From: Siphonodentalium dalli
Taxonomy: Eukaryota > Mollusca > Scaphopoda > Gadilida > Siphonodentaliidae
Direction: 5' to 3'
Assembly (NCBI GenBank): GCA_032622095.1
Contig: CP136066.1
Span: forward strand, 152,288,224-152,352,223
Length of the DNA stretch: 64,000 bases
The notes under the pieces are model-generated. The model was not told where the DNA came from and ran no database searches. It saw nothing but the letters and a program-made list of their open reading frames with translations. Positions within the stretch are counted from its first letter, which is position 1. Each line of letters begins with the position of its first letter. Below are positions 1 through 11,885 of this stretch, one piece after another. A program made the position numbers and the translations under genes.

Positions 1-561
1 GCGTAGTTGATAATTTGCACACCAAATCTGGACATATTTACTGTTGATTAAATACAGCTTTCAGTTAGTAAAATGGTCCGATTTTAGCCACAGATATATA
101 GGACAAGAGTGTGATTTAGGGGTTTCCACAGGCGCCTGAAACGCGCTCCGCTACCCGTCCTCTTTTTGCACTGCCCCTATACGCCGACGCTATACACTCG
201 CGCCTGCGTCACGTTAATGGTTCTATAATAAGGACAAGGAAAACTATACAATTCCCCCGTTTTACCATCGCTCTGAAATCGGACAAATTTAGTCCATATA
301 TCCGAGCAATGGTGTCGATGTCACCACGGGTGTTTCGACGAAGGATTCCCCTTTCAATCAATACCACAAGCGCCACTCGTTACCATTTCTATCCATGGCA
401 TTTGAAAATTTTTGATCACCGAATATTGTCTCCAGAGAGCGTAAAAACCAAGATTGATCCGGCTCAAAAATAATGGCTGATATGATTCTCTTAAATTCAC
501 CCCCATACATCTTATTATAATTAAAAATCGGTCAATTAAACAGCTAGCGCTCAGTGAATTC
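1..561. other. Intergenic, no gene seen
   Basis: AT-rich sequence with no long ORF, no splice-bounded coding segment and no repeat that I could match elsewhere in the window. A GC-richer patch around 120-200 shows no recognisable gene. Confidence 0.5.
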
Positions 562-1015
562 TTAAAGGTACTCAATCCGATCAGATGGTCCCCATATAAT
601 CAAGTTACAACAATAACATTTCTTCCAAACACGCCTTTGTTATCAGAATCGATTAATTACAACAAAATAATGCTAACCGCTGTCAACTATGGTATAAAAT
701 TTCCCAAACGTGTTATTTAATAACACGTTGTTCAACGAAATATGGCCGTATTATCACTGAAATTTGGCCGTATTACCACTTGATTTTAGAGTTATCCATC
801 TTCATCCTCAATTTTATCCCAGACCTTCGATTTGACGACTCTTTACTGGGCCACAAATAATTATACATTTCAAGAAATAACAAATTAAAAAAAATCGATA
901 TCTGATCACTCTGAGCTTTGATGTGTGGGTTCCTCGACTCGAATCAAATATTTTTTATCCCCGAAGCCAAAGAAATAGTAACATGTGAGCGTTAATTCGG
1001 ATTATGCATCTTTAA
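562..1015 (+). mobile_element. TTAA-bounded MITE, family A copy 1
   Basis: A non-coding 454-bp element bounded by TTAA on both sides. The left end reads TTAAAGGTACTCAATCCGAT and the right end is the complement of TTAAAGATGCATAATCCGAA. Inside are blocks shared by all family copies: CACTTGATTTTAGAGTTATC, the GGTTCCTCGACTCGAATCAA block and the CCCCGAAGCCAAAGAAATAG block. Other copies start at 2699, 3729, 38973, 42754, 47852, 50941 and 53054. TTAA targets are known for piggyBac and Kolobok transposases; which one mobilised this family is not determined. This copy belongs to a sub-form with unlike ends. Confidence 0.8.
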
Positions 1016-2444
1016 CGGCTAATAATTTATTTTCTCAAAAGAATCATAAGTTTAATAAACCGTTCCATAGCCACAGTAGCTATCTCAACCCGTGTACGTG
1101 GTATCGCCAAACCCGAGGGTATATACCACCAAACCAGACCATGCGGTTTTGATAAATGAACACATATTCCCTCAGATGAATCTGTATATCTCCCAGTTAA
1201 ATGGTGATATCCACTATTCAAAACTTAATGTTCCCTCAATGGGATAGCGACCAGAGCTTGCTCTCACCCCGATAAATTTAATAGAAATTCCGACTCATTT
1301 CCGATTTTATCATAAATAGTTGACACTTTTTTACGTTAGGTTGTTCGTTTGAAACATAATTATCAGTCATACATGTAGATGGCGGATAATGCGTGTATCA
1401 ATAGACAAATATTTTAATTAACCTTAAAATTGTCTAGCCTACAGAGCGGTTCGCAAAAATACTATCTGCGTTCAAGTGTGGGTACCCACCATAATTTCGG
1501 GTATCAAAGCCGCAGATCGATCCTGACAACCCATAAGTTTAGATTTTTTTTCATCTGGTGACCATTTCAGTCCACAAATTTGGCCGAAATTATTTAAATT
1601 ATCTAAATATGCGGGTTTTTCTCTGAATTGTTTTCGTGCAAGGCTCTATAATTTATACACGATGTGTATAATGTGGTGGGAAAGTAACTAGATCATGGTT
1701 AATCACTCAGTTATGCACACCTGAATGGGAGTAAAATATGTACGGTCATGGCATTACTCTTCAACAGAAAAAAACTATCGGAAATTTTGTTTTGGGCCAA
1801 GAGGGGACATGCATCAAACGCTAATCCGAAAATATGTCATTCGAAGATATGAAGTATTTTTTATATCATACTTCATTATATTATCATCCCTGTAGGGAGC
1901 CTCATACGGATAGACGAATCTATTACTCAGAGGCGTCTGTGAGGGGCACCATACGGGTTAATTCTGATCAATATGTCATTCGAAGATATGAAGTATTCGC
2001 CCTGAGTGTAGTTCAATCTGTAAATCTGAAAATTGGGTTCAATAGACCAAATCACTAGAACACACAAACAAAGCAGTATCATAGTGGGACCACGTTACCA
2101 ATCTTCAACCATCTAGAACAACCAGGAATATTGTTGCTATCAATGATATCCATTAATGACTCATGTTACTTTGATCAACATTAGATAGTTTGTCGGACAT
2201 GTTAAATGGAGAAGTTTAGTCTCAGTATCATTCAAATGAATCTTGAGGTACCTGAACCCTAAGTGCTGCTCAATTCTAGATCACAACCATTGTTTGAGAC
2301 TGTGTGTGGGTATGTCTTATCTTATTCTATGATTTAATATCAAGTGCAGCTTTCTTAATTTTACGCGGAGCTTCAATGACTTTGGATCTTAGATACTAGT
2401 AGACCAGAGACCTGGTGTGTGTCATCATTTACACAGAACGAACA
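1016..2444. other. Intergenic with a short direct repeat
   Basis: No gene recognised. A ~27-bp segment containing ATGTCATTCGAAGATATGAA occurs at about 1832 and again at about 1970, a direct repeat 138 bp apart. The short ORF that spans it (1834-2058) looks incidental. Confidence 0.4.
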
Positions 2445-3341
2445 ATGAAATCATTCAAATCTATAATACCTGAAGACATTGGTAAAATAGTGGCAGACAT
2501 GAACAGGAAACTGGACGATAATGTCAAAAGTGGCCATCCTATAACTAAATTAGACAGTCAAACAAGAAATCTTACACGAATTTAATAAAACAAAACAGAC
2601 AATGAATTCTGAAACCAAAACAGTATTAGATGAACACCAAAATGTAAAGGAATGTGTAAAGGCAATGTGAGAAAAATATGACAAGCAAAAATATTATATT
2701 AAAGATGCATAATCCGAATTGACGCTCTCAAATTATATTTCCTTGGCTTCGAGGGTAAGAAATATTTGATTTCGAGTCGAGGAACCCACCCATCAAAGCT
2801 CAGAGTGATCAGATATCGATGTTTTAAATATTAGTATGTTTCACTACCAATACTATTTAGTGGCCCAGTAACAGTCGACGAGAAGAAGGTCTAGGACCAA
2901 ATTGCGGATGAAGATTGATAACTCTAAATCAAGTGGCTTTTTGTGTCAGATATTTGACACACTGGTAAAATTTTGTTAAACAAAATGTTGATAAATATCA
3001 GGTTTTGGGCAATTTTATACTATAGTTGACTGTGGTTAGCATTATTTTTGGGCTGTTAATCGATTCTGATAACTAAAGAGGCATTTCAAACAAATGTATT
3101 GTTGTTGGAATATGATGATATGGAGACCATAAAATCGGATTGAGTACCTTTAACAATTTATGGCAAGATGCATACAAGACTGGCAAACTATTCAATAAAC
3201 TGGAACAGCACACAAGTACATAAAGTGTACGAGTATATGGCTATCCAGACAACACACCGAGGAATCAAGGGAGCAGTATGAGGAAGAAGTTCTAAAAATG
3301 TTCCATATCACCATGTAGCTAGAAATGGAAATGAATAGATA
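2445..3341 (+). pseudogene. Decayed L1-type ORF1 fragment, split by a MITE
   Basis: Reading from ATG 2445 gives a Lys/Glu-rich helical segment beginning MKSFKSIIPEDIGKIVADMN, with a stop at 2583. Coding-like text then resumes in another frame. The MITE at 2699-3153 interrupts it; when one TTAA is counted as target duplication, the same frame continues on the far side. The far side contains FNKLEQHTS and RVYGYPDNTP, then EEEVLKMFHI after a frame change. That order (coiled coil, then an R-[VI]-x-G-[YF]-P-x-N stretch, then an acidic helix) is how the trimerising region of L1 ORF1 proteins meets their RNA-binding domain. The relic has several stops and frameshifts and is cut at 3342 by another element. 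It is an RNA-binding chaperone relic, not a working gene. The assignment rests on motif resemblance only. Confidence 0.4.
2699..3153 (-). mobile_element. TTAA-bounded MITE, family A copy 2
   Basis: Inverted relative to copy 1: it begins TTAAAGATGCATAATCCGAA and ends GGATTGAGTACCTTTAA. TTAA flanks lie at 2699-2702 and 3150-3153. It sits inside the ORF1 relic, and the relic reading frame resumes across it, so the boundaries and the 4-bp TTAA duplication are well supported. Confidence 0.82.
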
Positions 3342-4335
3342 TTAAACCTTCCATGACGGGAGCTGCGCTTGCGCAACATTAAGGATCCTGTACCAATGCA
3401 TTCTCTTTTTATGCGAGTCGAATATAGGTCGCTTCGCATATATAAGAGAATGCATTGGCCTAACAACTTTTTCTCATTTAAAAAAAAAAATTCTTACATT
3501 TTTTATCAATTTTTATAATTTTAACTTACATTCTATAACAATTTTATTTATCATTTTGTCTTATATTCTTTAACAATTTTATCATTTGTTATTATTTTTT
3601 CTTATATTCTTTAACAATTTTTATAATTTTTTTCTGCCATTCTTCATCAATTTTTATCATTTTTTTCTTCCATTCTTTAACAATTTTTATCAGATTTTAT
3701 CATTATTTCTTACATTATTTAAGAATATTTAAAGGTACTCAACCCGATAAAACTCCTCTCAATTACTATTTCAATGGCTTCGGGGGTCAAAAATATTTGA
3801 TTCGAGTCGAGGAAGTCACCCATCAAAGCTCAGATTTGTTAGATATCGATTTTAGAAATCTATTATTTTTCATTATCGGGAATACTATCTGGCCCAGAAC
3901 TCAGTCAAAATTGAATTAAAATTACCACTTGATTTTAGAGTTATTCATCCTTGTCTGTTTGAATAGATTTGGAGTACACATCCAGAGCAGATTACGGCAG
4001 TTATTGGTACTCATCTCGAGAACATAACAAATTTGAAAAATCAATATCTAATAACTCTGAGCTTTGTTTGATGGGTTCCTCGACTCGAATCAAATATTTG
4101 TTACCCCCAAAGCCAAAGAAATAGTAATATAGGACCCTCTGATCGGATTGTTGTTGTTGGAATCTGTTGAGATGGGGACCCTCTTTACGGGTTGAGTACC
4201 TTTAATAATTATTTTCATTCTTTCTTACATTCTTTAACAATTATAAAAAAATACTATATATTTTTTTAGGCCAATACATTCTCTTATATATGCGAGGCGA
4301 CCTATGGTTGACTGGCATCTATAAGAGAATGTCTT
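3342..4335 (+). mobile_element. piggyBac-like hairpin element (family B), with nested MITE
   Basis: Starts TTAAACCTTCCATGACGGGA. A hairpin follows (about 3396-3470) whose arms carry ATGCATTCTCTT and AAGAGAATGCAT. Next come imperfect ~30-35-bp repeats of the type CATTCTTTAACAATTTTTAT, and a second hairpin at about 4270-4332. The plan (hairpin, T-rich tandem core, hairpin) equals the intact copy at 61288-61754. Family A copy 3 (3729-4205) is inserted in the tandem core. The right terminus is not clear and may be lost. No coding capacity. Confidence 0.6.
3729..4205 (+). mobile_element. TTAA-bounded MITE, family A copy 3
   Basis: A 477-bp copy with long inverted ends: TTAAAGGTACTCAACCCGAT on the left and CGGGTTGAGTACCTTTAA on the right. 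Sub-terminal blocks (ATTTGATTCGAGTCGAGGAA and its complement) lie near both ends. By eye it is identical, in inverted orientation, to 38973-39449, also 477 bp. Such identity between copies 35 kb apart suggests recent transposition or conversion. Confidence 0.85.
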
Positions 4336-4499
4336 CCTGTCTGTCTGTATTCTATAGAAATTCACGGGGATCATCTTATATAGCATCAAATGGGTCTATC
4401 ATGGGTAACTTTTTACGAGGAAGATAATGGTGCGGGTTAGAATTTTCCAAAGTGACGCTGTTGTTGTTAGTCAGGGGCAATTTGTTGCATTCCATATGT

Positions 4500-5690
4500 G
4501 CATGGGATATTCCATTTCTGATATATATAAATGAGAATATGTTCATACTCGCGTCAGAAAGTGCATTTATTTTCCGTTATTTACGGGCAACCCCCTGGTG
4601 TTCACTACAATGTGTAGGGATCTACGGGCATAGCCGAACGGGCGCCCGAATTTTTAGGGGAGCGGGTAATCCAAATTGGCCGGATTTTTAGATTATATAT
4701 ATATGTATTTACAGACGGGTAAAATATGTGTTGTTGTATATGTTTCCGTAAACTTTCACAGAAACATAGCATAATACTGATGATCTGCTTACCGTTACGC
4801 ACCAGTTATCCACGGCAATCAACTTTGTTGAAACAATAAACACATGGGAATGTGTGTCGGTATACCGGTAGGGTGGACCATAAGTCGGAGAATATCCTCG
4901 TAACTGTCCATTCATAACAGGTAATGAGCTTAATTATAAAGTAAATGTAGCGTGTGGTAGCAAAATGTTCACGTTCACAATTATGTTAAACGTTCACTGC
5001 CATAGGTCATGATTGGTGGTATAACCCTGGGGAAAATTATAGCCGATGACAGGTCACACGCAGGACCACAATGTAGCCCATATGAGCGTTTCGGGCACAA
5101 ATTTGATATTTTAAACATTTTGTATGCATAGTTGTATAACTGTATTAGTCTCGATCGGTTAGGATTGTGGCTTTTCTAACCGAGTACTCTTTCGATTCTG
5201 CACCCCATGCACTTCCACGACAAAATCAACATGACATACTTATATTCACACTGAACATGATGTGACAAATGCTTTGTTAGAACGCACGGGAGTTTCGTTT
5301 ATACACTAGCAAACAAGTGTGGGTTTGTGGGCAATGCTATTTCGACAAACGTCATAAGAAATAGTGTCTATATACTTGAGGGCAAATATGTTCGATCTCA
5401 GGTGTTCTTTAACAAATGGGCATGGAATTGTGTGAGTCATATTTTACGACACAATGTAGGTCGTGGTCCAAATTTGGGCTACATTGGACGCATGGTTGAA
5501 AAGTTATAAACGCACCAAAAGCGTGACCGAGTTATACACAGACACACACACACATATATAGACATACGACGGGTTATGTATATAAACTAGGGGGTTGCCC
5601 GTCACAAAATGACGGGTATATAAATGTTCTTTGTTACTTTCTAGTGTCCACGGTCATGAACACATTCTCATTTCTATAGTAGAATGCATA
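4500..5690. repeat. Inverted-repeat element, arms about 100 bp
   Basis: The stretch at about 4500-4596, ending in ACGGGCAACCCCCTGG, reappears inverted at about 5587-5690, starting CTAGGGGGTTGCCCGTC. Both arms also share a GAGAATRTGTTCAT-type block. The interior has no recognised coding sequence. It could be a diverged fold-back MITE; the termini are uncertain. Confidence 0.45.
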
Positions 5691-5985
5691 TATTGGTAGA
5701 GCGCATCCATGGAAGTGTGAGTTTGCGTGCGACGTCACATGACGTCATTTCGACAAACGTCATAAGCCATAGTGTCTATACTTGAGTGCAAATACTGCAT
5801 TTGGGGACCATGTTAGATCTCATGTTTACTTTGCCCAATCTGCGTGATAGTTGGTGAGTCATCTTTTACCACACATTATAGACCGTGGTCAAAATTTGGG
5901 CCAAATTGGATGCATGGTTGAAAAGTTATAAACGCGCCAAAAGCGTGACCGAGTTATGTATACACACACAGACAGACAGACGACG
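5325..5985 (+). repeat. Direct duplication of a ~250-bp repeat
   Basis: The segment running from ATTTCGACAAACGTCATAAG through AGCGTGACCGAGTTAT into a CA/GACA-rich tail occurs at about 5338-5580 and again at about 5746-5985. The copies are diverged. The shared ending followed by simple-sequence tails suggests two copies of a retroposon-like 3' end, but no head with RNA polymerase III boxes was identified. Confidence 0.5.
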
Positions 5986-6380
5986 TTTTTTTTTTACATA
6001 TATATGTTTGTTCTCACCCATGAATACGGACAGCACACCAGGGAGGATTAGATAATATCCTACTTCAAAGGCGGAAGTAATTACTGATGACGCTGAGTAG
6101 AAACCCATTAATTATAACCAAGCTGTTTTATTTTGAGCGTATGGAAAGTTACAATTGACTTTTCTGGCCAAGGGGTGGGTAACTCTAACTTAGCGCATAT
6201 ACAAATATTGCGTTGTGGGCAGTTGAGATTATCGGTTGAGAACATCAGCCAGTACTCAGGAAAGCATTTGGAACAATTCGAATTACGGGCAGTTTCCGAA
6301 CTGCCCATAATTCGATGAGCTGCCCACAACGTTGGTTTCAGCATGAAAAAACTGCCCGTATCGACGGTTTGTTGAAACTA

Positions 6381-6403
6381 AATATATATATATAGCTATA
6401 TAG

Positions 6404-6498
<95 letters not shown>

Positions 6499-6640
6499 CA
6501 TACATATACACACATACATACACACATACATATACACACATACATACACATATACACACACCCTTACACACACACATATATCCATACATATACATATATA
6601 TACAACACAAACAAATACATACACATATATATTATATATA
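6381..6640. repeat. (TA)n tract grading into (ACAT)n
   Basis: About 110 bp of nearly pure TA (6382-6492) is followed by ACATAC/ACACAC-type sequence to about 6640. The Tyr/Ile and Cys/Val-rich ORFs read across it are simple-repeat translations, not genes. Confidence 0.95.
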
Positions 6641-6839
6641 TCAAATATATGTACACTTTGTCTGTATCACCTCACATGCGTATGGCTCAACTTGTATAGG
6701 CATTACACTGCTGTTATCTTTAAAGTGTATACATATTTACTGGGTCTATCTGATATATGCGTGGGCGGTTCTTTGGGCGAAAAAGCAATTATGGAGGTAT
6801 ATTCCAGAAGGCAATTTAAAAATATATCTTACTAATGAA

Positions 6840-7257
6840 TTGCATATATAGATTTTTAAAAGGTGCTTGGAACATTAGCAAAATTTTCAGGACCCCCTAC
6901 TTTATTTGAAGTCTTGAAGACACCACATGCCATGAAATGATATGATCTCAAAATTAACCGAGGGTGTGACCAAAGGTTAGTTTTTTTATCAAGATATACA
7001 CATGTGTTGGTTCCCGAAAGCCTGCACCATGTGGCACTACACAACAAGCGACTGGCAAATGTTCAGTTTTGTCCCTATTTGAAGTCTTGAACACATCATG
7101 TACTGACGGGAATATGCTCTCAATGTCAAAATTTGTTGTGGCGAATGACTATTCTATCAGACAATATACGATATATAAGGCTGTGTTGGTATCCGACAGC
7201 CTGTGACACTTTACAAACAGTCATATATGGCAAATTTTGGTACGCCGAAAAACATCT
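6840..7257 (+). repeat. Diverged ~190-bp tandem pair
   Basis: Two related stretches (about 6840-7055 and 7056-7257) share TATTTGAAGTCTTGAA, a CCTGTGAC/CCTGCACCA block and a GGCAAATKTT block in the same order. They adjoin the left end of the satellite-armed element. Function unknown. Confidence 0.4.
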
Positions 7258-7790
7258 CAACTTTTGTACCCTGTTGTTACGTCGGGTACATTGGTTACAT
7301 TTTATGAGCACAAATTTAGCAACTTAGAAAATATATTTTCTGAATTACTTTCAGGACTGTGGGTGCACGGGGTACAAATGGTTACTTCTGGTTACTTTAA
7401 TGTTACATTTGTTACTTTTATTTTGTTTTTCTTGGGAATCTCAAAGTACCCTGTTACATTGGTTACAAATTAGAAAACATATTTCCTGAACTAATTTCAG
7501 GCCCATGGGTACACGGGGTACAAATGGTTACTTCTGATTACTTTAATGTTACATTTGTTACTTTTATTTTTTTCTTATCAGGAATCTCAAAGTACCCTGT
7601 TACATTGGTTACAAATTAGAAAACATATTTCCTGAACTAATTTCAGGCCCATGGGTACACAGGGTACAAATGGTTACTTCTGGTAACTTTACCTATTAGT
7701 TAATGTTATATTTGTTACTTTTATTTTTTTCTTTCTTAGGAATCTCAAAGTACCTTGTTACATTGGTTACAAATTAGAAAACATATTTAT
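7258..7790 (+). repeat. Left satellite arm, about 4 units
   Basis: About four units of the same ~145-bp repeat that fills 12.64-20.39 kb, here inverted. Each unit carries GGTACAAATGGTTACTTCTG, then TTCTTRGGAATCTCAAAGTA, then TTTCAGGCCCATGGGTACAC. The outermost unit is the diverged end type shared with the far right end. Confidence 0.9.
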
Positions 7791-10433
7791 ATCACTGTAC
7801 AATTGTATGATGTTTCACTATTAGAGATTCATTGTTTGCATTACGGTCTGCATAAAACCTATATGATATTCAAACATGGCGCTATCAGAGAATGCAGAAT
7901 GCCCATAAACTGGCTTGCATTTTTATATTTATCCTAATCTGCGTACTAGTACTTTAGACTCAAATATGACAAACATCATATACAAAGTCTGAGCAAAATA
8001 CATGTGTATGGGCTCTCGTAATTTCATTTCAATTAATATGAAATTATTTTCCCCTAGATATACTATCAAGGTATAGCTTAGCCATTATAATTTCAGATAC
8101 TCCAGTCGTCTGTGTGCGATACCTGTCAAGAAAGTAACCAGACAAAAGAAGACAGGAGATGCTAAGAAACCCGAAGAAGCTGCATGTGATGCATATGCAG
8201 CTTTCCCGATTATCATTCAAGCTGTACTAGCCACAATCAACGTGGAAACGATTGGAGAGCATGTCGAGATACTGAGGGAATCGCTGCCCGCTGCAGACCT
8301 CAGAGTACTCGAGGGTTTGGCACTTCCTCTCGCCATTGCAAAGAAGGTAGTAAACTTAATAATTTCTTACTATCTAGTTTTATTTCTCCCAGACATCATG
8401 GCCGAATATACTTATTTCATACTCATTTCAGCATTATCAATCAAATGGCTGTTTGAAGAATGCAACTATTATTGTCAAAAAATCATGACCATATTTGTTG
8501 TAGCATTATGATATCACAAAATACAATATCTGAGCTCAGTAAAAAATGTATAAAAAAAATCAAGAAGGCTTCCATTAAGAGTACAGTACTGGTCACTGCA
8601 AATAATTTCCTTATATATAGGAATGGGTTTACCTTTAACCATACATTTATGTTTACTTTTCGAGATGAATGAATAGTGAATATTATGAAGCTATAGCAGT
8701 AACCACTTAGGTGCAGTCAAAAATGAACGTCTGTCTTTCATTTCTGCGTAGAATTAGGTGACACATAAAATTTCATCAATTTATAGCTATCTTGGTTGCA
8801 TAAATTCTATACTTGATTTTTCACTCCTAAGTATTCTCTTTACAGATTCTACATCTGACTGGCAGATCTGCTGACCGCTTTGACCAGTACGTGTCAGATA
8901 CCCTAGTTCCATATTATCAACATGTTGTTGAAGCTTCCGAAACCCCAGACACCATAAGTTGTGACCATCTGGTCGAACAAGTAACGAAGAAACTGGAGAC
9001 CTTCACAGAAGACGAGGTTGGTTACTATCATAAATTTAGATCGGTCGACATTTGGTATCTTCATGTGGTTACATATTACATGGTTGTTACAGGAAAATAA
9101 GACTTCTTTATTTGGTAATTTTTCATATAAATTTGATCAAATCTTTCAATTGGCACTCAATAAAATTTTGATTATAAATTCAAATCGCATGTTACAATAA
9201 TTGTTCCTGTGAAAAACAATTTTTTTTCACCTAATCATATATAAAAATTTGAATGCTGTGAAAAACTATTTTTTTTTCATTTAGACTAGGTTTCTCATCC
9301 AGTTAATTTAATTTCAGATATTGGAAAATGCGTGTCTGAAGAAGACCAGAACCCTTCTTGCAGTTAAAGAAAGTGTTTTCACCCCTGATGAGTTGGCAGT
9401 CGTCAAACAGAAAGGGCTGCAGAGAAACCACTCAAGCCGTATAAATGGGAGCACAAAGAAATGCGTAATACTGCCAAAGACGGCTTGGCTTGCCAACCAT
9501 CTGTGTGGAAAGATCTATTGAAAGGTGAGCCTTAATAGTGTGGTGTAAGAAGCAAACCAACATTGCTTGCATTAATTCATTTTGGTATTATCTTGGCTGA
9601 AAAATGCTTAAATGCTTTCCCGAGTTTGTATATGATCATTGCGAATACAAATTGCATAAAAATCAAAGCAGAAAAGTTTTTTGGATTCAAACTAAATTCA
9701 ACATGAGTTTTAACATGAGTGTAATAGAGATATGAAAGCCATTTGGCCTATTTGTACTGTCACGAAAAGTGATGTCAAAACAGAAATTGTTTTAAAAATT
9801 ATTGTCAATTGTATTAATCATAGAAAACTAGATTTCTGTGTGCAATAGTTTCAATTCTGTATTTTTTCTACAGTGATGAAAGCAGATGATGACAGTGATT
9901 ATGATGATGATGATGATGATGGTGGTGATGGTTAACCATTGTTGGAAGAAGAAAATGATGAAGGTACACTTGTTTTTACAGTTCATATTTACGCTAAGTA
10001 CCAAACTGAATACAACCCATGCTGATACCCATTTTATCGATTAAAACTATATCGAGTTAAAAATTTCCATCTGGCAAATACTTGGCGAAGGGGGTATTTA
10101 ACCTTAACCTGGGTAAGATCTTAAAGGCATTAGAATGCCTTCATTGTTTAGCGATAAGTCGTATATAAACGTTTCATACGAGAATGATTAAACAAAGGAT
10201 AAAACTGATGATGCAATTATCTGAATTGTTGATGGTCATATAAAATACGGAGTACTTTACTGAAGTTGACCATATCATGTTGCTGGCCATCTATGTTCTT
10301 GCTCACTATATATAGTTTTCACATTGCAATTAACTAACATATCACATATGTTTTCTAAAATAAGATGCAAAACCGGTATTATGGAAACATTTTATATGGA
10401 CATTTCTCCTCAACACAGTATTTTTTCATTCAG

Positions 10434-11460
10434 CAGGAATCACCACGATACATGCAGGAATCCACCAAGAAGCTAAAGACTCACAAGAACCAAGTATTCA
10501 AGGTGAGCATCATCTACATGTACATTGCTAAATTTTCATTACCCTGAGTGGATGCTAAAGTTTAAAATTTAATCATTAAATTTTGCTGTTTCACAAGAGT
10601 GATTAATTCAAAGTATCTGTGAATTTGTAATTCAACTTATGCAAGTTATTGAATTCTAAAAGAAACATGTTGTGCAATGTAGCAAGTTGTGAGCAGACAT
10701 TTGAATCATGATGTATGTCATTTTGCAATATTCTAAAACTATTTTTTATTTTGCAGATCCAGAAATTAGTCCAGAAATCCACCAAGAAGCTAAAGACTCA
10801 CAAGAACCAAGTATTCAAGGTTAGCGTCATATACATGTACATTGCTAAATTGTCATTACCCAGAGTGGATGCTCAAATTGAAATTTGCATTATTAAATTT
10901 TGCAGTTGAATAAACGTGAATTTGTAATTCAAGTTATTGAATTATAAAACAAACTTGCAACGAGTTGTGAGTAGACACAACTTGTAACGAGTTGTGAGTA
11001 GACATTTAATTCATGAAATATGTCGATTTGCAATATTCTAAACATAATTTTGCTTTTACAGATCCAGAAAATGGTCCACAAATAGCAACAGATTGTGATG
11101 AGAGAGAAAGGCAGCCCATAGATGAGATTAGTCCAGGTAAGAACATTTTGTTATTTCAATAATTTTCAATGTGATGATGTATCATCTTTCTGACAGTATT
11201 CTATTGTGAACCAGTATTCAAGGTTAGCATCATATACATTGCTAAATTTTCATTGCCAAGAGTGGATGCTCAAATTTAAAATTATCATTAAATTTTGCTG
11301 TTGAGGTTCACATGAAAGATTAATTTGCAGTATCTTCAAATTTGTAATGCAAGTTATAGAATTCTAAAATAAACATGTTGTGCATTGTATGTAGCAAGTT
11401 GTGAGCGGACATTTGAATAATGATGTATAGCATTTTGCAATATTCTATACAATGTGATTG
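10434..11460 (+). repeat. Tandemly duplicated exon-intron unit, about 2.5 copies
   Basis: Exon 10434-10502 with its intron, exon 10757-10819 with its intron, and a remnant at about 11207-11450 share the exon tail GAACCAAGTATTCAAG (GAACCAGTATTCAAG in the remnant). The introns also match, with TACATTGCTAAATT and AGCAAGTTGTGAGC-type blocks in the same order. Internal duplication has therefore copied an exon with its intron, giving a repeated peptide. The third copy keeps only the exon tail and no acceptor. Confidence 0.75.
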
Positions 11461-11659
11461 GGTATCTTCTTTCCGACAGTATTATATTGTTAAATTTGTA
11501 CGGCAAAGGAATATTCATCTAACAGAGTCTTTACTATTTCAGTTTGCTTCTGACATGTTTATTCATAAAACAATTTCAACACGAAAAAGATGTAGGCATA
11601 GTTCGGTTCACTTTTACTTTTTCATTCAAATTATTTGAGTTTTACTTTTCTAATTTCAG

Positions 11660-11829
11660 TTAATCTCCCCAGTCCCTCTTTGCGAAACTGCAATGCAGTT
11701 TTTTGCAAAATTAACAGATCAAAGGCAGCTATACGTTGGATTCGCTGTACAGATTGCAGCCAATATTACCATTTTGTTTGTGTAAGAAAATGGAAGATGA
11801 GAGAGAACTGGAAGTGTAAGATGTGCTAA
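11660..11829 (+). CDS. Terminal exon encoding a C4HC3 PHD-type zinc finger
   Basis: The acceptor TTTCAG ends at 11659; the exon enters in phase with the upstream exons and stops at TAA 11827-11829. The 55-residue end shows eight ordered metal ligands: C-x4-C (CNAVFC), C-x2-C (CTDC), H-x2-C (HFVC) and C-x2-C (CKMC). A WIRC segment precedes the second pair and a Trp stands two residues before the last pair, as in PHD fingers. PHD fingers usually bind histone H3 tails; some lie at the C-terminus of transposon-encoded proteins. The finger ends exactly at the C-terminus. Confidence 0.6.
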
Positions 11830-11840
11830 GTGTCTGAAAT

Positions 11841-11885
11841 GTGTGTGAATGTGAAATGTGTGTGAATGTGAAATGTGTGTGAATG
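11841..11885 (+). repeat. Short 15-bp tandem repeat
   Basis: About three units of GTGTGAATGTGAAAT directly after the stop codon of the PHD exon, in its presumed 3' UTR. Confidence 0.75.

Larger units (their letters stand above)
8097..11829 (+). pseudogene. Multi-exon gene ending in a PHD-type zinc finger, apparently disabled
   Basis: Eight coding segments with AG/GT borders and compatible phases: 8097-8346, 8846-9016, 9318-9524, 9874-9963, 10434-10502 (or from 10437), 10757-10819, 11062-11136 and 11660-11829. The first two encode a helical, Glu/Leu-rich part (for example VEILRESLPAADLRVLEGLA). Segment 3 starts in phase, but its second half reads sensibly only in another frame (PYKWEHKEMRNTAKDGLACQ), implying a frameshift near 9410-9420. 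Segment 4 is Asp-rich (a run of GAT codons), with an in-frame TAA at about 9932. Segments 5 and 6 encode near-identical QEAKDSQEPSIQ repeats. Segment 7 is acidic. Segment 8 is a PHD finger. The N-terminus is missing: no exon was found between 7790 and 8097. It may be a transposon-encoded protein, since it lies between the inverted satellite arms, but I do not recognise the family. The disabling changes could also be assembly errors. Confidence 0.6.

Noticed and set aside
6283-6624. Tyr/Ile/Val/Cys-rich ORFs of 68-113 residues
   Set aside because: Pure translation of the (TA)n and (ACAT)n simple sequence.
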